A stretch of DNA of 64,000 nt from Dipetalonema caudispina. Lineage: Eukaryota; Nematoda; Chromadorea; Rhabditida; Onchocercidae. Made by a program: the position numbers and the translations under genes. The number at the start of each line of letters is the position of its first letter. Position 1 is the first letter of the stretch. Below, in pieces: positions 14,201 through 27,200 of this stretch. The stretch lies in assembly GCA_013365325.1 (NCBI GenBank), contig JABVXV010000132.1, positions 43,394 through 107,393 of the forward strand. The letters run 5' to 3'. The notes beneath the pieces are model-generated. The model was given only the letters and a program-made list of their open reading frames with translations. It was not told the origin of the DNA and ran no database searches.

Positions 14201-14475
14201 ATATGCAAATTATATAAAGCCAAAAAGGTTGCATTCCTAATTTCTGCTAAAGACAAAGTGTATGATATTGAAATAAATATTATTTGTGCAAACAATATTG
14301 CGATTAAAACATGAATTTTTGATTGTTGTAAAAGAAATATTTAATTTATTTGAAATCAAATCAATAGAGTTAATTTTAAGTGGTTAAAATGCAAAAGATA
14401 TCCGCATTGAACAATTAAATGTATTATGAATTTTATTAGAAGAAATTAAATCATCAATTTATTATTTCTTAATTC
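11250..14475. other. Intergenic region between two converging genes
   Basis: The CPG4-like gene and the TSSK-like kinase both end into this 3.2 kb interval. It contains the inverted-repeat element annotated separately, a T run at about 11786-11810 and an A run at about 13550-13568. I see no exon series with consistent splice phase. Confidence 0.6.
11841..12180. mobile_element. MITE-like element with long terminal inverted repeats
   Basis: The left end (from 11841, ATGAAAAATCAATAGTGCTA) is closely matched by the reverse complement of the right end (to about 12180). The near-identical core is AGTGCTATTTTAAAACA, then CATCTTCTAACA. Weaker similarity continues inward to a shared TTTACTCTT, giving arms of roughly 120-130 bp around a short middle. 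There is no ORF. This is the expected look of a non-autonomous DNA transposon or a foldback element. Arm mismatches suggest an old insertion. Target-site duplication could not be fixed by eye. Confidence 0.68.
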
Positions 14476-17033
14476 TTAAGAGGTTTCATTAGACTTCTGT
14501 GGAAATGGTTCTGAGCGAATTTCGTATTTTGTATCAGCAAGCCATGAAGATTTGATAACTTCATGATATGGTCGTCGTTTCAATGGTTCAGGATGTACCA
14601 TAGCATAGATAAGTTCTTTAACTTCAACACTTAATGAACGACGACGTGGAAATGCAATCCTAAGTTTCAGATTACTTTAGAATTTACACCAAAAAAAGGA
14701 AAAAAAAAAAAAAAAAAAGCAAATGGAAATTATATTCCCTCAATCATTGATAAATTAATAAATCTAAATGATAGTTTAAATGTATAAATTATTAATTAAT
14801 TATTAAATTAAAGCATTTACGACGGTTATTTATATATATATATATGTATATCATAGCTTATTTAAGCAAAAATTACCGATGGTTTAATTGCTTCTCAAGC
14901 ATTTTATTGATATTTCGATCATCATATGGCATAAATCCAGTTACCATGACATAAAGCAATATACCTGTACTCCAAATATCTGCCAGAAAACCATTATATG
15001 GATATGATCTAAACATACAATTCTAATTTTTGTATTAATCGAAAGAAAACTTTTGCAAAATTAAAATTTTGTATAAATTTTTTGTTTCTATCACAAAAAA
15101 AAAAAAAAAAAAGATCCAGCTTCTCATAATTAATTTTTTTTACCGCAATAGTTCAGGTGCAACATAAGCACGTGATCCACAAAATGTATGGGATACTTCG
15201 TCAGCTTTCATAAATCGAGCAAAGCCAAAATCGCCAAGTTTAACATTATCACAATCATCCAATAATACATTCTCACATTTTATGTCACGATGTGCTACAT
15301 TGATTGATTTCAGATACTGAATCATTTTAAAAATTTGATTAAAATTTTTGACAAATTAACAATATATGATAATAATATCCATTATACAATTCTTCTGCAA
15401 TAATGAAACTTTACTAAAGATTAATTAATTAAATATTTCACAAAATGAAAGTTCAAAAAATTTGGACATATATAAATTTTTTTGATTTATACGAAATTTC
15501 ATAAATTTATTCTAATAAGAATATCACGCTGTAGAAGATTAAACTATCATAGGTGTACTTATACGATAAACTAAAAGATAAACTTATGCTATTAGCTAAT
15601 CCATTATAATCTAAGCTTAATTGCTAATCTGAATACATCTAATTCAATTTGTAATCTAATTTAATAAAAATTCTGCTTATTCTGCTTTTGAACAATTAAT
15701 CAGTGCAATAATCATTTGGATAATAAAATACCTCAAGTGCTTCAATAAGTTGTCGAAAATAGAATCGACTCTCATCTTCATCAATTCGATCATTTTTTTT
15801 AATTTTTTGTAATAAATCACCATGCATAGCATATTCTTGAACGAAGCATACAAATGGGTCCTCATTTATGATCTAATATTAATTAAAAATAGAATAAAAG
15901 TTAACTTTTATGATTACTAATATATCACTCATTTCCTATTCCCTTAATTACTTTAATTATTTGTAGAATTATTTTAACTGTTATAAATTTCATCCTTTTT
16001 TTTCTTTCTGGTAAGCTTCTATTACTAACTTTACCTTTAATGATTAAGATTAAACTTAAATTATTAAAAATTAAGATGTATATTCATATTGTTGGTTAAT
16101 TGCACCAGTTGTTGTAATACATATAATTAATCCAACATTTAATTGGCATTTTATTATTGCTATTAATTAAAATTGTTAATAATATTAGTGTTATCGTTTA
16201 TTATCACTATCATAATCACTATTATTTGTTATAAAATTCTCCGAAGGAAATTTCACTAATGACTAACTTCAAAATTTTTTATAATATTTGCATGATTAAG
16301 TTGTTGGACGATAACTTTTTCGCGTGGTAAAAAACGTACAATAAAATCAGAATTTGAGCTGAAAGTAACAATAATTGTTGATAACTTTATTATGATATTT
16401 GAAAAAAGAAAAAAAAAATGTTTTTCTTAAAAAAAAAAAACGATTCAATTAATTAATTAATGAGTTAATTACAGCATACCTTGTATCGATAATTTTAAGT
16501 GCGACATCTTTTTTCATTCCATCATGCCATGCACATCTAACCGATGAAAATGTTCCCTTACCTGAAAAAATATTCTAAATGTTTAATCATACTATCTTAC
16601 AATATTTAATCATTTGTAATAATTTCCTAAATTATGAAATTTCTTCAAATATTTCAATTGTATAATTTTTTTCAACTTCTTCATATTTCCAAAAAAAAAA
16701 AAAACAATTTTGCCAATAATTACTAATTCTAGAATTTAAAAAAAAATGTTGCGAAATATTTTTAAATCTTGTATTCATATTAATACGATATATTATTAAG
16801 TTTAAGTTTGAATTTAAGTTAGTTATTTAAAATTTATTCAATGACAAATCATTGAATTTTTAAACAATGAAGAAGGAACTTTTTTTAATAATATCTTCCA
16901 AAATTTCAAATGTATGCAAACCTATAATTTGCTTGTAATGAATTCCTTTTTCTTGCAAACGTTTCAAAATTACCACATTTGATGTGATAGTTTCAGAATT
17001 ATCAGACTCTGATTCGATCGCCATTTCCTTCAT
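14476..17033 (-). CDS. Testis-specific serine/threonine kinase (TSSK)-like protein kinase
   Basis: Seven exons on the minus strand run from the ATG at 17031-17033 to the TAA at 14476-14478, at about 16922-17033, 16484-16559, 16270-16358, 15731-15872, 15144-15319, 14878-15008 and 14476-14658. Kinase landmarks are complete and in order: GKGTFSSV (glycine loop), VALKII (ATP lysine), FLPREK (helix C glutamate), HRDIKCEN (catalytic loop), DFGFA (magnesium binding), TFCGSRAYVAPE (activation segment), DIWSTGILLYVMV and MPYDDRNI. HRDIKCENVLLD, TFCGS and the MPYDD segment are typical of the TSSK branch of the CAMK group. The protein is about 300 residues with a short acidic N-terminus rich in S and E and almost no C-terminal extension, the usual TSSK size. 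Family members phosphorylate sperm proteins in the male germline; that role here is inference. Confidence 0.88.
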
Positions 17034-17924
17034 GCATCGCTCTTTTCATATAGCTTTAACAATTTTATTTTGTTTTAGATTTCCTTTTGTTAATTCTCAA
17101 CAAAATTAAAAAAAGAAATTGCAAAATCAAAAAAAAAAAAAAAAATTGGAAGAAGTAAAACTATAAATCTAAAAAGTTTAATATATTTTTAAAATGACAA
17201 AACAATCATTATGTAATTTTCTTTTTTAATTCACTTCAAAAAAATTTTAATTAACCGACCATTAGTGTAGCAACAGAAAATTCGAATCAACAACCTTTCA
17301 CACAGATGTACAATTACTAAAATGATCATTTATCAAATTCATATTGCATTTTTATTGTGATTTAATCATTGCGTAAAATTGCAAATTATGCTTATAATTT
17401 TGAAATTTGATAAGAAATATTATTTGCAAAATTTTAAGCTTTTGAAAAATGATATTAGTGCTTGACTTGATGTCAATGCTATTCAAAGATTTCAGCTTCA
17501 AAAAAGCGTTAGATTCATTTTAACATGGAATTTGACGATATTTCAGAATTCTAAATTAGCGATCATCACGATGCAAAAAACAAATAACTTTTTGTGTTTT
17601 CTTTTTTTTTTTTTGTTGTTTATTTTTGTTTCATATCAATTTTTTAAAATATTTTCTGCCGGTTGTTATTTCGAAAAAATTCGAAGTAAAATTCACATCA
17701 AAAAAAATTTTAACTAAAATATTAAAGAAAGCATCATTTTTTTTTGAATCAATAAGTCTATGTATGTTATACATTACTGTTAATCTCTCATAGTGATGCA
17801 TTGAATTTATGCAATACTTTTAAAAGTAATTATTATGTTTGGCCCAGATTGGTTACCCTTAGCAACAAAACATTTCCAATCGTCTTGGCTCAATTTTGTT
17901 TGTTGTTAGTAATCTTGTTATTTG
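17034..17924. promoter_or_regulatory. Shared intergenic region between divergent kinase and BBS2 genes
   Basis: The TSSK-like gene and BBS2 are transcribed away from each other from this interval of about 0.9 kb, which must hold both promoters. Apart from the X-box near the BBS2 side, I see only A/T runs (for example near 17130 and 17600). No TATA-type or initiator element can be assigned with confidence. Confidence 0.5.
17852..17866 (+). promoter_or_regulatory. X-box (RFX/DAF-19 binding site) upstream of BBS2
   Basis: The sequence GTTACCCTTAGCAAC fits the RFX half-site consensus RYYNYY (GTTACC), a 3-base spacer (CTT) and RRNRAC (AGCAAC) exactly. It lies 58 bases upstream of the BBS2 ATG on the same strand. 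In Caenorhabditis, ciliary genes including the BBS genes are switched on by DAF-19 through X-boxes in roughly this position. The match, spacing and gene identity support each other. Confidence 0.82.
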
Positions 17925-20900
17925 ATGTTAAGTCTTCGATCAGAATTTGCCTATCGAATATCTCATCATATCATTCCTGGATGTGCACGATTTGGTATAA
18001 TTGATGATACAGGACAGCTACAACTTATTGTTGCAACAACAACAAATAAGGTTGGTAAAATTTATTCAGCTATAAAAAATTACAATCATTCATTACTTTC
18101 TATATTAAATAACGAATTTTTTTTTTTTTTTTTTTTTTGTAAATACAATTCTGATAATTTATATGAAAATTCAATATCATTTATATATTACTATCAATTT
18201 TTGCATTAATTTCATATCCGAAAATTATTATTTTATTGTTAACATTAAATTTTCCTGTCAAAATTTTGAAATTTTAAAATATTTTCATATTTTAGATTAT
18301 AATTCATGACAATGAAATAGTTCTTAATATAAATGAAAAAATTCGAGCTTTGGAAGTTACAACATTGAATACGACATATGATGTAATTATTGTTGGTACA
18401 GCAAGCGGTATATTAATTTATGATGCATACAATAATACGACATTAATTCAACGTGAACTTGTTGATGGTATCAATTGTATACAGGTAATTAATTTAGGTA
18501 TTTTTTTTTTGGTATTTTCATTTAAGAAGGAAAAGTTTTGGATGATATTAAATGATTTTTAAAATAAAAGATGAAATAATTATCTTTCAAATTTGACAAA
18601 TTAACCTAAATTATAATTTCTTGATACTACCATTTTCAAATCAAAACTAATCTTGCTAAAATTCATAAAAGCTTTATATCTTGACAAGAGATGCTATAGT
18701 TTTGACCTTTCATATATTTATACTTTACCTTTTTTTTTTTTTTATAATTATGACACTAACTTATTGCTACACAAATTTTTTTATCATAATAAATAGTTGT
18801 GAATTTAAATTTCAGGTGGGAAAATTTAACACCTATGAAAAGCTTATCTTTTGTGGTGGTAATTGTGCTGTTTGGGGTTTAGATGTTGAAGGAAAAGATG
18901 CTTTTTGGACTGTAACTGGTGATAATATCTTATCACTTTGTTTATCAGATGTCGATAATGATGGCAACAATGAGGTACGAGTTTTTTTGTTCTCATTCAA
19001 ATGATTTTTTTTTTTTTTCCTAAATTAGCATATCGTGATCTTTTCTTCTCTTCATTAATTAAATTTTATTCAGATAAGAGTAATTAATTAACCAATAGTG
19101 AATAAAATTTATCACAATGGATAAATGAAATTGAATGAAAAGATTTAATGAATTTTAATTGAAAATTATTGTATGATAAAAGGAAAAACGTTCCTCTATT
19201 AATTGTTTGATACGCATATATTTCTTTTTTTGCAGCTTATCATTGGTTCAGAAAGTTTTGATATTCGTATTTTCAAGAATGATTTACTACTTTACGAAAT
19301 GACCGAAACGGATGCGATAACCGGTTTATGTGATTTGGGTGATGGTATTTTTGCATATACCCTTATGAATGGTACATTAGGAGCCTATAATGGGAATAAA
19401 CGTTTGTGGAGGATAAAAAGTAAGAGTCAAGCTATAGCATTAATACAATTTCCGGATCCTAGAATTTTGGTATGCGCATGGATTCATGGTAAGGTAAGTA
19501 ATTAGCTTAATTAATCAAAGATATAATTAAAAATTGAATCTATGCAATTGTATGAAAGCTATTTATGTAGTAATATTCATTCAGAAAATTTTAAAACAAA
19601 CAGAACAAAAATGGAAACAAATCTTTTGCAACTTTTTTGAGAGTGTAATTTATGAAAAAGTAATGTGATCATTGTTTACAGATCGATATGAGAGATCCAA
19701 CAACAGGTGAAGTAAAATTGAAAGAAACAGTTAATAATAATCAAATTGCTACCACTTTTATTACCGATGATCAATTAGTTGTTGTTTCTATAGATGGAAA
19801 TGGTTTGTTTATTTGATAATTTTTGTATGATACAGCAGAAGGATCATTCACGTCTTAACTTAACTTCAAATACCTTACGTATACGTGTAACTTATCTTAC
19901 CATCTTTCATAACGATATTATTTAATCAACGCTAAATCACTGAAACTCACAAATTTTGTATCAAAAAAAATCTTTCATTTATTCAAATCATTTATTTCAT
20001 ATTGAAATTTAACAACTTTTTCCAGTTTATGGTTTTATAATTAATAAGAAGCAAGATGAAACTAATGCTGGACAAAATTTACTACATGAACTTAATTTAA
20101 AAAAATACGACTTATTGGTAAGTGTATGTTTTTAAATTAAACATTTAAAATTTCCTAATGCTTCTTTTTCCTAAATCATTTTTGTTTTGGTTGATCTTAA
20201 AAGACGTGAAATACGTGTCACTAATTGTGTTTAAAAATTAATTTCAATTACGAAATATGTCTTATTTTTATTATTACTATACTTGTTACACTATACCTAT
20301 TCTTAGTTTTATTTACTTTACATGAAAATAGAAAAATAAGTAACTATTATGGAAAAATATTAGATGTTTACATACCTAACTAACAAATTTTCACTTATTT
20401 AGGTATTAATTTTACTATGAGTAAATATCAGACCTTCTTACAATCTTACAAAGGTTTAGCATATTTTTCTTTCACCTCAAAAGTTTCATTTTTTATTAAA
20501 ATATTGGATAAGTTCATTTAAAATTTCAATTGTTATTACTCATTCTTTTATATTTCTTCAATTTCAGGCAGAATTACAAAATTACGAACAATGTAAAAAT
20601 GATGCAATATCAAATGAAAATGAAGAAAATGAACAGATAATTCCGGTATGTTTCATCAATATTTTAAGCGTAATAATATCAAATCTTTTCTTTTCCATAA
20701 GATTCTCTTTTTTTTTTTTTTTTTTTTTATCAATTACAATTTATGTATCATCAATTTTACGCTACCTTATTTTTACCACTCCTTAATTCGTCTGCATTTT
20801 TATATTTCATTTTGTTACATACCTTCATGTACATTTCTATGAGCTTGATAAATTTCAATTAGATGCGTAAAATGATGACAGATAATTAATTCATTATCAG

Positions 20901-23900
20901 ATTACAGTTTGTATGATCAAAAAGTATAACGTATTGATCGCTTATTTTAGATTCATACTTATTTGAATTTTTTAATCATTTCAGGCCAATACAACTTTGG
21001 AAACTTCTTTAAGAGTAAATCATCAAGCGAATGCATCATCCGTTGAATTACAACTGATCGTCTCTAGCAATGCTATCATTCGAGCGGTTATCTTATTCGC
21101 TGAAGGTATTTTTGATGGTGAATCACATATTATGTAAGTTTTATTTTTCATTCCTTATTTAAAACTATTTAATCGAAAAAATTTTATACTTCTTATCTTT
21201 ATAATTTCATTTCGCTCAGTTAATTCTTCCTAAATTTTATAGGGAAAATAAAAATGAAATATTTTAGGGAAAATAAATTTTCAGACATCCAACCGAAAAT
21301 TTTTCTTCCTGTATTGCAATACAATTTCGACCTATCAAAGATGTAGCTGTTGATCTTCACATTAAAGCCTTTATAGGATATGCTAAAAGGTTGACGAATA
21401 TTTCACTCAAACATTTAAAATTATTTTAGTAATTTTGTTAATTGATTAATACAGAAAGCTTAGATGCAGAATTGCAGAAAAAAAGAACTTTTTGACTTTA
21501 CTCTCAATTAATACTTCAAATTTTCGAGTATTACAAACCTTATAATAAATTACCTAAATTTCTTGAATCATTCTGAAAAAAAAATCATACGTAATGCTAA
21601 GAAGCAAAACATAATCTTCTAAAATACAAAATGTATCATTATTATTTCAGTACTCAATTACACGTATTTGAAATAACACGTAATATTCCACGTTTTGTAA
21701 TGTATGCATTGGATATGGAAAATGCAATGCAACCTGATGGAAAAGCTGTGTTTTATATTAATGAACGACCGCCACGTGTAATTTATTAATTTTGTTAACA
21801 AAATTTTTGAAATTAATCTAAATTAGCATTGAAAATAGAGAAAATTAAATTATCGAAAAATTTTTCCACCGAAATAATATTTATTTCAGTTAGCAATATG
21901 GATTAATAGCAATTTTCTATTAGCTAATGAAATCCTTTGCGAAGATGAATTCAATCTAACTGTTAAATTTATCAGTTTACGAAACAACGAATCATTGATT
22001 ATTGAAATGGATGGAAACGGAAAGGTTTATTATAATCATTTTTACTGAAACATTCCGAAAATTTGAAGAATTTCTTTGGAGGAAAAAATTTCGGTTGGAA
22101 AAAAATTTGTTTTTGTAAAAGAAAAAAATGTTTTTTTTTGTTAAGTAATTTTTCCAAAATATGTGAAATATTTCTCTTCGACAAATCAGAAAAACTGTGT
22201 ATAGTAGAAGAGTTCTAATGATGACGTAAGGATATATCGGTTTCTGTTCTGATTCAACCTTCTATGCAAATACCGGAATGTTGAATTATCTGATTCCTAG
22301 AGTACCGGAATGTTGAACTGTTTGATTCAATCTACCATTAAGCTTTCGTAGATGGTATTACTATATTAAATAAAAAATATCTGATTAGGCTAAACTATTA
22401 AGCTTATTTCAATTACTTCCGTTTTGTAAAATTTTCACCATATGCACCGATAAGTATGCATTTAAACAAATGTATATTTAATTAATTAAATATTTCATTA
22501 TCAAATTATTACCATATATGTTCATTGGGATATGAAGAAAAAAAAAGTGTCAAGCATTTTAAAGGCTATCAATCGATTTTTAAAATTTTTCAATTTACCA
22601 TGGAACGGAAAAAATCAAATTAATATTTGAAATTATCATAGGAAATACAAAAAATTTAAGATTAAGGTTAATTGATACTTTGTTCGCTTTTCTCATATTT
22701 CCTTACAGTTGAAGAGATCAACTAAATTTTTATAGTAGAAAAAAAGTGTAAGTGAAAGAGCAAAATTTAAATATTTCATTAAAATTTTTTATAGGTAATA
22801 ATTCAAAACAACGATATGGAATTAGTTGGTAATATCATTCAATCAATTGCCGAAAGTTTTGAAATTACTGAAATACAAACAACGGCACAATTTCCTCATG
22901 AAATTGCCCAACTTAATGATATTACAGAAAAGGTATTATTAAAAGAACATATTACTTCATGCTCAGTTTATACATCTGATCCATGTTTCGATAAGATTGG
23001 AATTTTATTAGAAAAAAAAAAAAAAAAATAAAAACGGAACTGTTTTGAATTAAATGGATCATACTGAATTAATAATTTGAAATTATTTCCTTAAACATTG
23101 ATCTGTTATATTAATTATCTTTAATATTAAGAAATAACAAACATTTATCAAAAGTTTTCATATAAAATAAACATTCTTTTCTTTTTTTTTTTTTTTTTTT
23201 TTAACAGTTACATGAAATGTACATTATGCGTGATCGATTATCTGCAACGATAGCGGAACGATCGAATTCGATCAAAGAAATGTTGGTACGAGCTGAAGAT
23301 GCTCGAACTATCAATCAGTTGTAAATTTTGATATTCTTCATGAGATAACTTCAGGATCAACAATCTTTTCGCATACCTTTCAAACGATTCATTTTTAATC
23401 CTTTTTTTTTGTCAATTTTTTGTTTTATCAACAAATTTAATAATGCTACGAGATAGTAACATTGATTAATTTAATTAAGCATTGATTAATTTTTAAAATT
23501 TTCTAAATTTCTGTGAAAATTTTCAGCCGTTTAATGAGGAAATATTACCAAAAGATGCATACATTAAATCGAGCAATGATAGCGGAACATAAAATACGTT
23601 GCACTAATCATGAAGAATTGCTTAAGCTTCTTCGAAATCTTAACAAAATTATCGAACAAGGTTCACGACTTCGAGGTTCATTTAATTAAATTAATTAGTA
23701 CTATTTTTAACTTATTCCAAAGTAGTAATTTATTGCTAAGTTGAATTGATAACGAAATTATTATAATTTATGAAGACAGAGAAAGTATAACAACCGATAT
23801 TTTTATTTAAATTTTTAAATTTCAATTTTCTTTTTGAAGTATATTCTCATCATTTTGTAAATTATTAAATCATCTTATTTTGATTTTTTAAACTTCTCTT

Positions 23901-24032
23901 AAATACTTATTTGGATATATATTTCACATTTCAGTTGGTGCACCAGCTAGTCGATTGATTTCAGCATGTCGAAATGCAATTGTTGAAGAACACTTTGATA
24001 TGCTTCAAAAAATTATCTTATTTGGTGTATAA
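17925..24032 (+). CDS. bbs-2: Bardet-Biedl syndrome 2 protein homolog (BBSome subunit)
   Basis: Fifteen exons on the plus strand run from the ATG at 17925 to the TAA at 24030-24032. The first is 17925-18050; others include 18296-18484, 18816-18974, 19236-19493, 19682-19802, 20569-20646, about 22796-22932 and 23936-24032. The product follows animal BBS2 along its length. There is an N-terminal beta-propeller with YDVIIVGT, CGGNCAVWG, FWTVTGDN, GSESFDIRIF, EMTETDAITGL and WRIKSKSQA; a hinge coil (LLHELNLKKYDLL); a middle domain with IIRAVLIFAEGIFDGESH; and a C-terminal helical part with RAEDAR and KIRCTNHEELLKLLRNLN-like sequence. BBS2 is a core subunit of the BBSome, which moves membrane cargo in cilia with intraflagellar transport. 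In nematodes the cilia are on sensory neurons. Long T runs sit in several introns. No frame damage was seen. An X-box lies just upstream. Confidence 0.95.
22271..22328 (+). repeat. Short imperfect tandem duplication in a BBS2 intron
   Basis: Two copies of about 26 bases (22271-22296 and 22303-22328) share TACCGGAATGTTGAA and a TGATTC end, separated by six bases. They lie inside the BBS2 intron that follows the exon ending near 22024. They look like a local duplication; no function can be assigned. Confidence 0.6.
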
Positions 24033-24219
24033 TTTTGGAAAATGAACAGTTTAAATGATCTTTAATATATGTAATTCAAGAAATGACATACCTAAGCAAT
24101 GTCACATTTGTCGTAGCTAATAAAATATGCAAATATATGGCTAATTTAATAAATACTGGCATTTATAACGAAATGAAAGGAATAAATTGTTTAGTAAAAA
24201 AAAAAAAAAAAGATTGGAT

Positions 24220-27200
24220 TTACAATTCCGCCAAAAGATCCTCTTTTTCATTATCGTCCATTTCGGTTGCTTAAAAATAAATCATTCATAAACTGTTAAT
24301 AATATTTACGATTATCAAATTACAAATATTTATCAAAAATTAAAATTATACTGAGCATAACTATTAAATTTTAATAAAATTAATGAAATTTATAGCAAGT
24401 TCATAAAAAATTGTAGATTTCAGGGTTTTTTTTTTCTTTTTAAATAGCAAAAAATAAAAAAATAAAAAAAGTATACCATATTGTCCACAATCTGGAAGAT
24501 GACCTATTACTCGTGATTTATCAAATTCTCGACCGTATTTATCAACACACCAACAAGAATTCTCATGACATTGCTCTGCTTTATAATATCCTTCCAATGT
24601 ACAACGTGGATGAAATATGCCTGAAATATAAGGTTTAATGTTAAAATATTCATTCATTATGTAAAATGCTCTATTATAGTAAAAGATAAGTACAACATCA
24701 TAGTAAATTAGGTTTGGATATTAAATGAAACTTAAGTATACCTATTTTACAATGATATAGTAAATTCAAATTTTCTTCAAACCATAATCATTAGCATTAA
24801 ATGAATCTTCCGTAAACTCTATTTTGCACTGTTTACAACATCTTTATCAAATTTTAGTTGATACTACTATCAAATTATTGATGGTAAATCTTTTCGGATC
24901 CTTTTAGCATCTTTTGTTCAGCTTTCATTACAGTTCTTCAATAATATCATAGATGAAACATATGAACAGACCGATACATCGATATATCTATACACCTACC
25001 TAATAAATGCGGATCTTGTTGATGTTTTGCTGCATGACATGGTGGTTCATGACGATCATTATCAGCCCAAGCAAAGCAATCACACCATTCATCCAGCGTT
25101 ATCACATTATCATTGCCTGGTTCCGTATCTGTCATTGATATGCTTATTTATTATTGCAACAATAGAAAAATTACGACATAAATAAGCAATAAAGCTTATT
25201 ATAATATCCAAAAAAAAAAGAAAAAAAAAGTGCTCTTACGCTATAATTCTACAAATTCATATCAATTACAAAAATATTATATCTTTTATGCCAAAAAAAC
25301 ATAATCGATTATGCTCGTAATTTAATGAATGACGTAACGTACGTAACGTAAAAATAACGTATAAGAAAGAAGCATAGCATATACCACAACGATCGATGTA
25401 TGCTTTCAAACATTTCTCTTTTAAATCTTCTTCTAATGGTGCTAATTCCTTCATACTCAATTCTCCATCATTATTACCATCCCATTGTTGAAACATCCAT
25501 GCAACATCCTTACGACATATCATCTTGTGTTCTGTAATCAATGATTGAATTATTTTGTTAAATAATATATTTATCCAATCATTTTATTTAATCATTTTTA
25601 ACATTTAATACTACTTCATTATTTACTTACTTTTTGTTATTTCTCTTAAATTACAGAAAGTAAAAAATTACTTTCTATTCATTCTGTTTATATAATTCAG
25701 AAATAAGAATTACATTCAAGTTTTCAGCACATTTCATAGTTTATTGATTAAATAATTCAAATAATTAACATAAAGGTAAGTTAACAGTTTCTTTCCTGAA
25801 TTTTTCTTGTTCCAAATTTCCATTCTTTTTTAATTCAAATTCACGGAATTTAATTGTATCCACTTAACTATTTCCATTTTCATGGATCCTAATTATCCGA
25901 GAAATTTTTTACCTTATTTTTGTTTCTGTTTCTAATTCCGAGATATATCAGGAATGAAAAAATGTGATATAGAGTACGGAGAACATTGCGGGAGATACGG
26001 AAAAAGATCCGACATTTTCATACTACTAACAAGAAATATCTTAATAATGATTTTCCTGCAACCATATTAATGAACGATGTGCATTTATTGTTATGTATGT
26101 GGAGAGGAGATTGATTTTTTAATATCACATTTTTCATTCCCGATATATCTCGGAAAATTAGAAACAGGGACAAAAAAAAAAAAAGAAAAACGGATACTGT
26201 CAAGTTTCTATTATTATAATTAGAGAAGGAAAAAAAAAAGTGAAAATTACACTTTTTTTTTTCAAAACATTGAAACAACACTTCTCATCATCCTTTTTGT
26301 ATCAATCATTTGTGATCAATCACTTCAAATTAGCATGAAATTTTGTCGAATTTCAAATTAACGTAACTTTTTTTTTTTTTCCTTTTTTTTTACATCAAAT
26401 TGATTAGTGAAACTAAATGATTGACTGTTGTTAAAACATGACGAAAACATATGTTTGTTGGATATGACATTCTTTTGTCGCCTTCTGCAACTTGTCATCG
26501 GAGATAAGCATCAAAAAAGGGAGAAAGAACTAGTTAATGCTGATATTTTCAAGGCATACCGATCGTTTGACCCGTTTAATTTGTTCCTTGTGATCCTTAT
26601 CCATCTTCATCTTAACCTTCATTTCTCTCCTGACCTATCATCAACTTCATCTTTTTCATCCTCAAACTTTATCATTTGTCAATTTTATTTTTCTACCATA
26701 ACTTTTTCTATCGTAGTTTCAATTTATGCCATTGCCAAATGTTTGTTTGTTTGTTTTTTTTTTTTTTTTTTTTTTTGTGCTAACAGTTTAATTTCAAAAT
26801 TATTTTTTTAAATGTTTTTATTTTCTCTTGCAAATATTGCAAAATATTATTATTATTATTATCGATTTCTCATAGAATAAAAATAAATTTAGAATGTAGA
26901 AAATTGTTTTTTTTGTTAGATCAATTGCTACCATTCTATTCCTATTTTTACTTTAATTTTAATTTTAACGATCAATAATTGTTATAATATTTCCTTCAAT
27001 ACGAATTTGAATATTTTTAATTTTTATACTGAAAATTCATGCAAGTTTTGCACTTCGCTTATTCAGCTAAATCAAATTTTTATCATTTTAAATCGAACAA
27101 AAACTGATCATTTTAATTAAATTTAATAAGTTGCTTAAGTTATGAAAGAATTTAACCTCCTAATCCATGTGAAATTAAAAGAAAATTAATTAATTCTTTA

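Noticed and set aside
26428..26811. 127-codon plus-strand ORF in the testican intron
   Set aside because: The second half is low-complexity Ser/Phe from T-rich DNA; it looks like chance.
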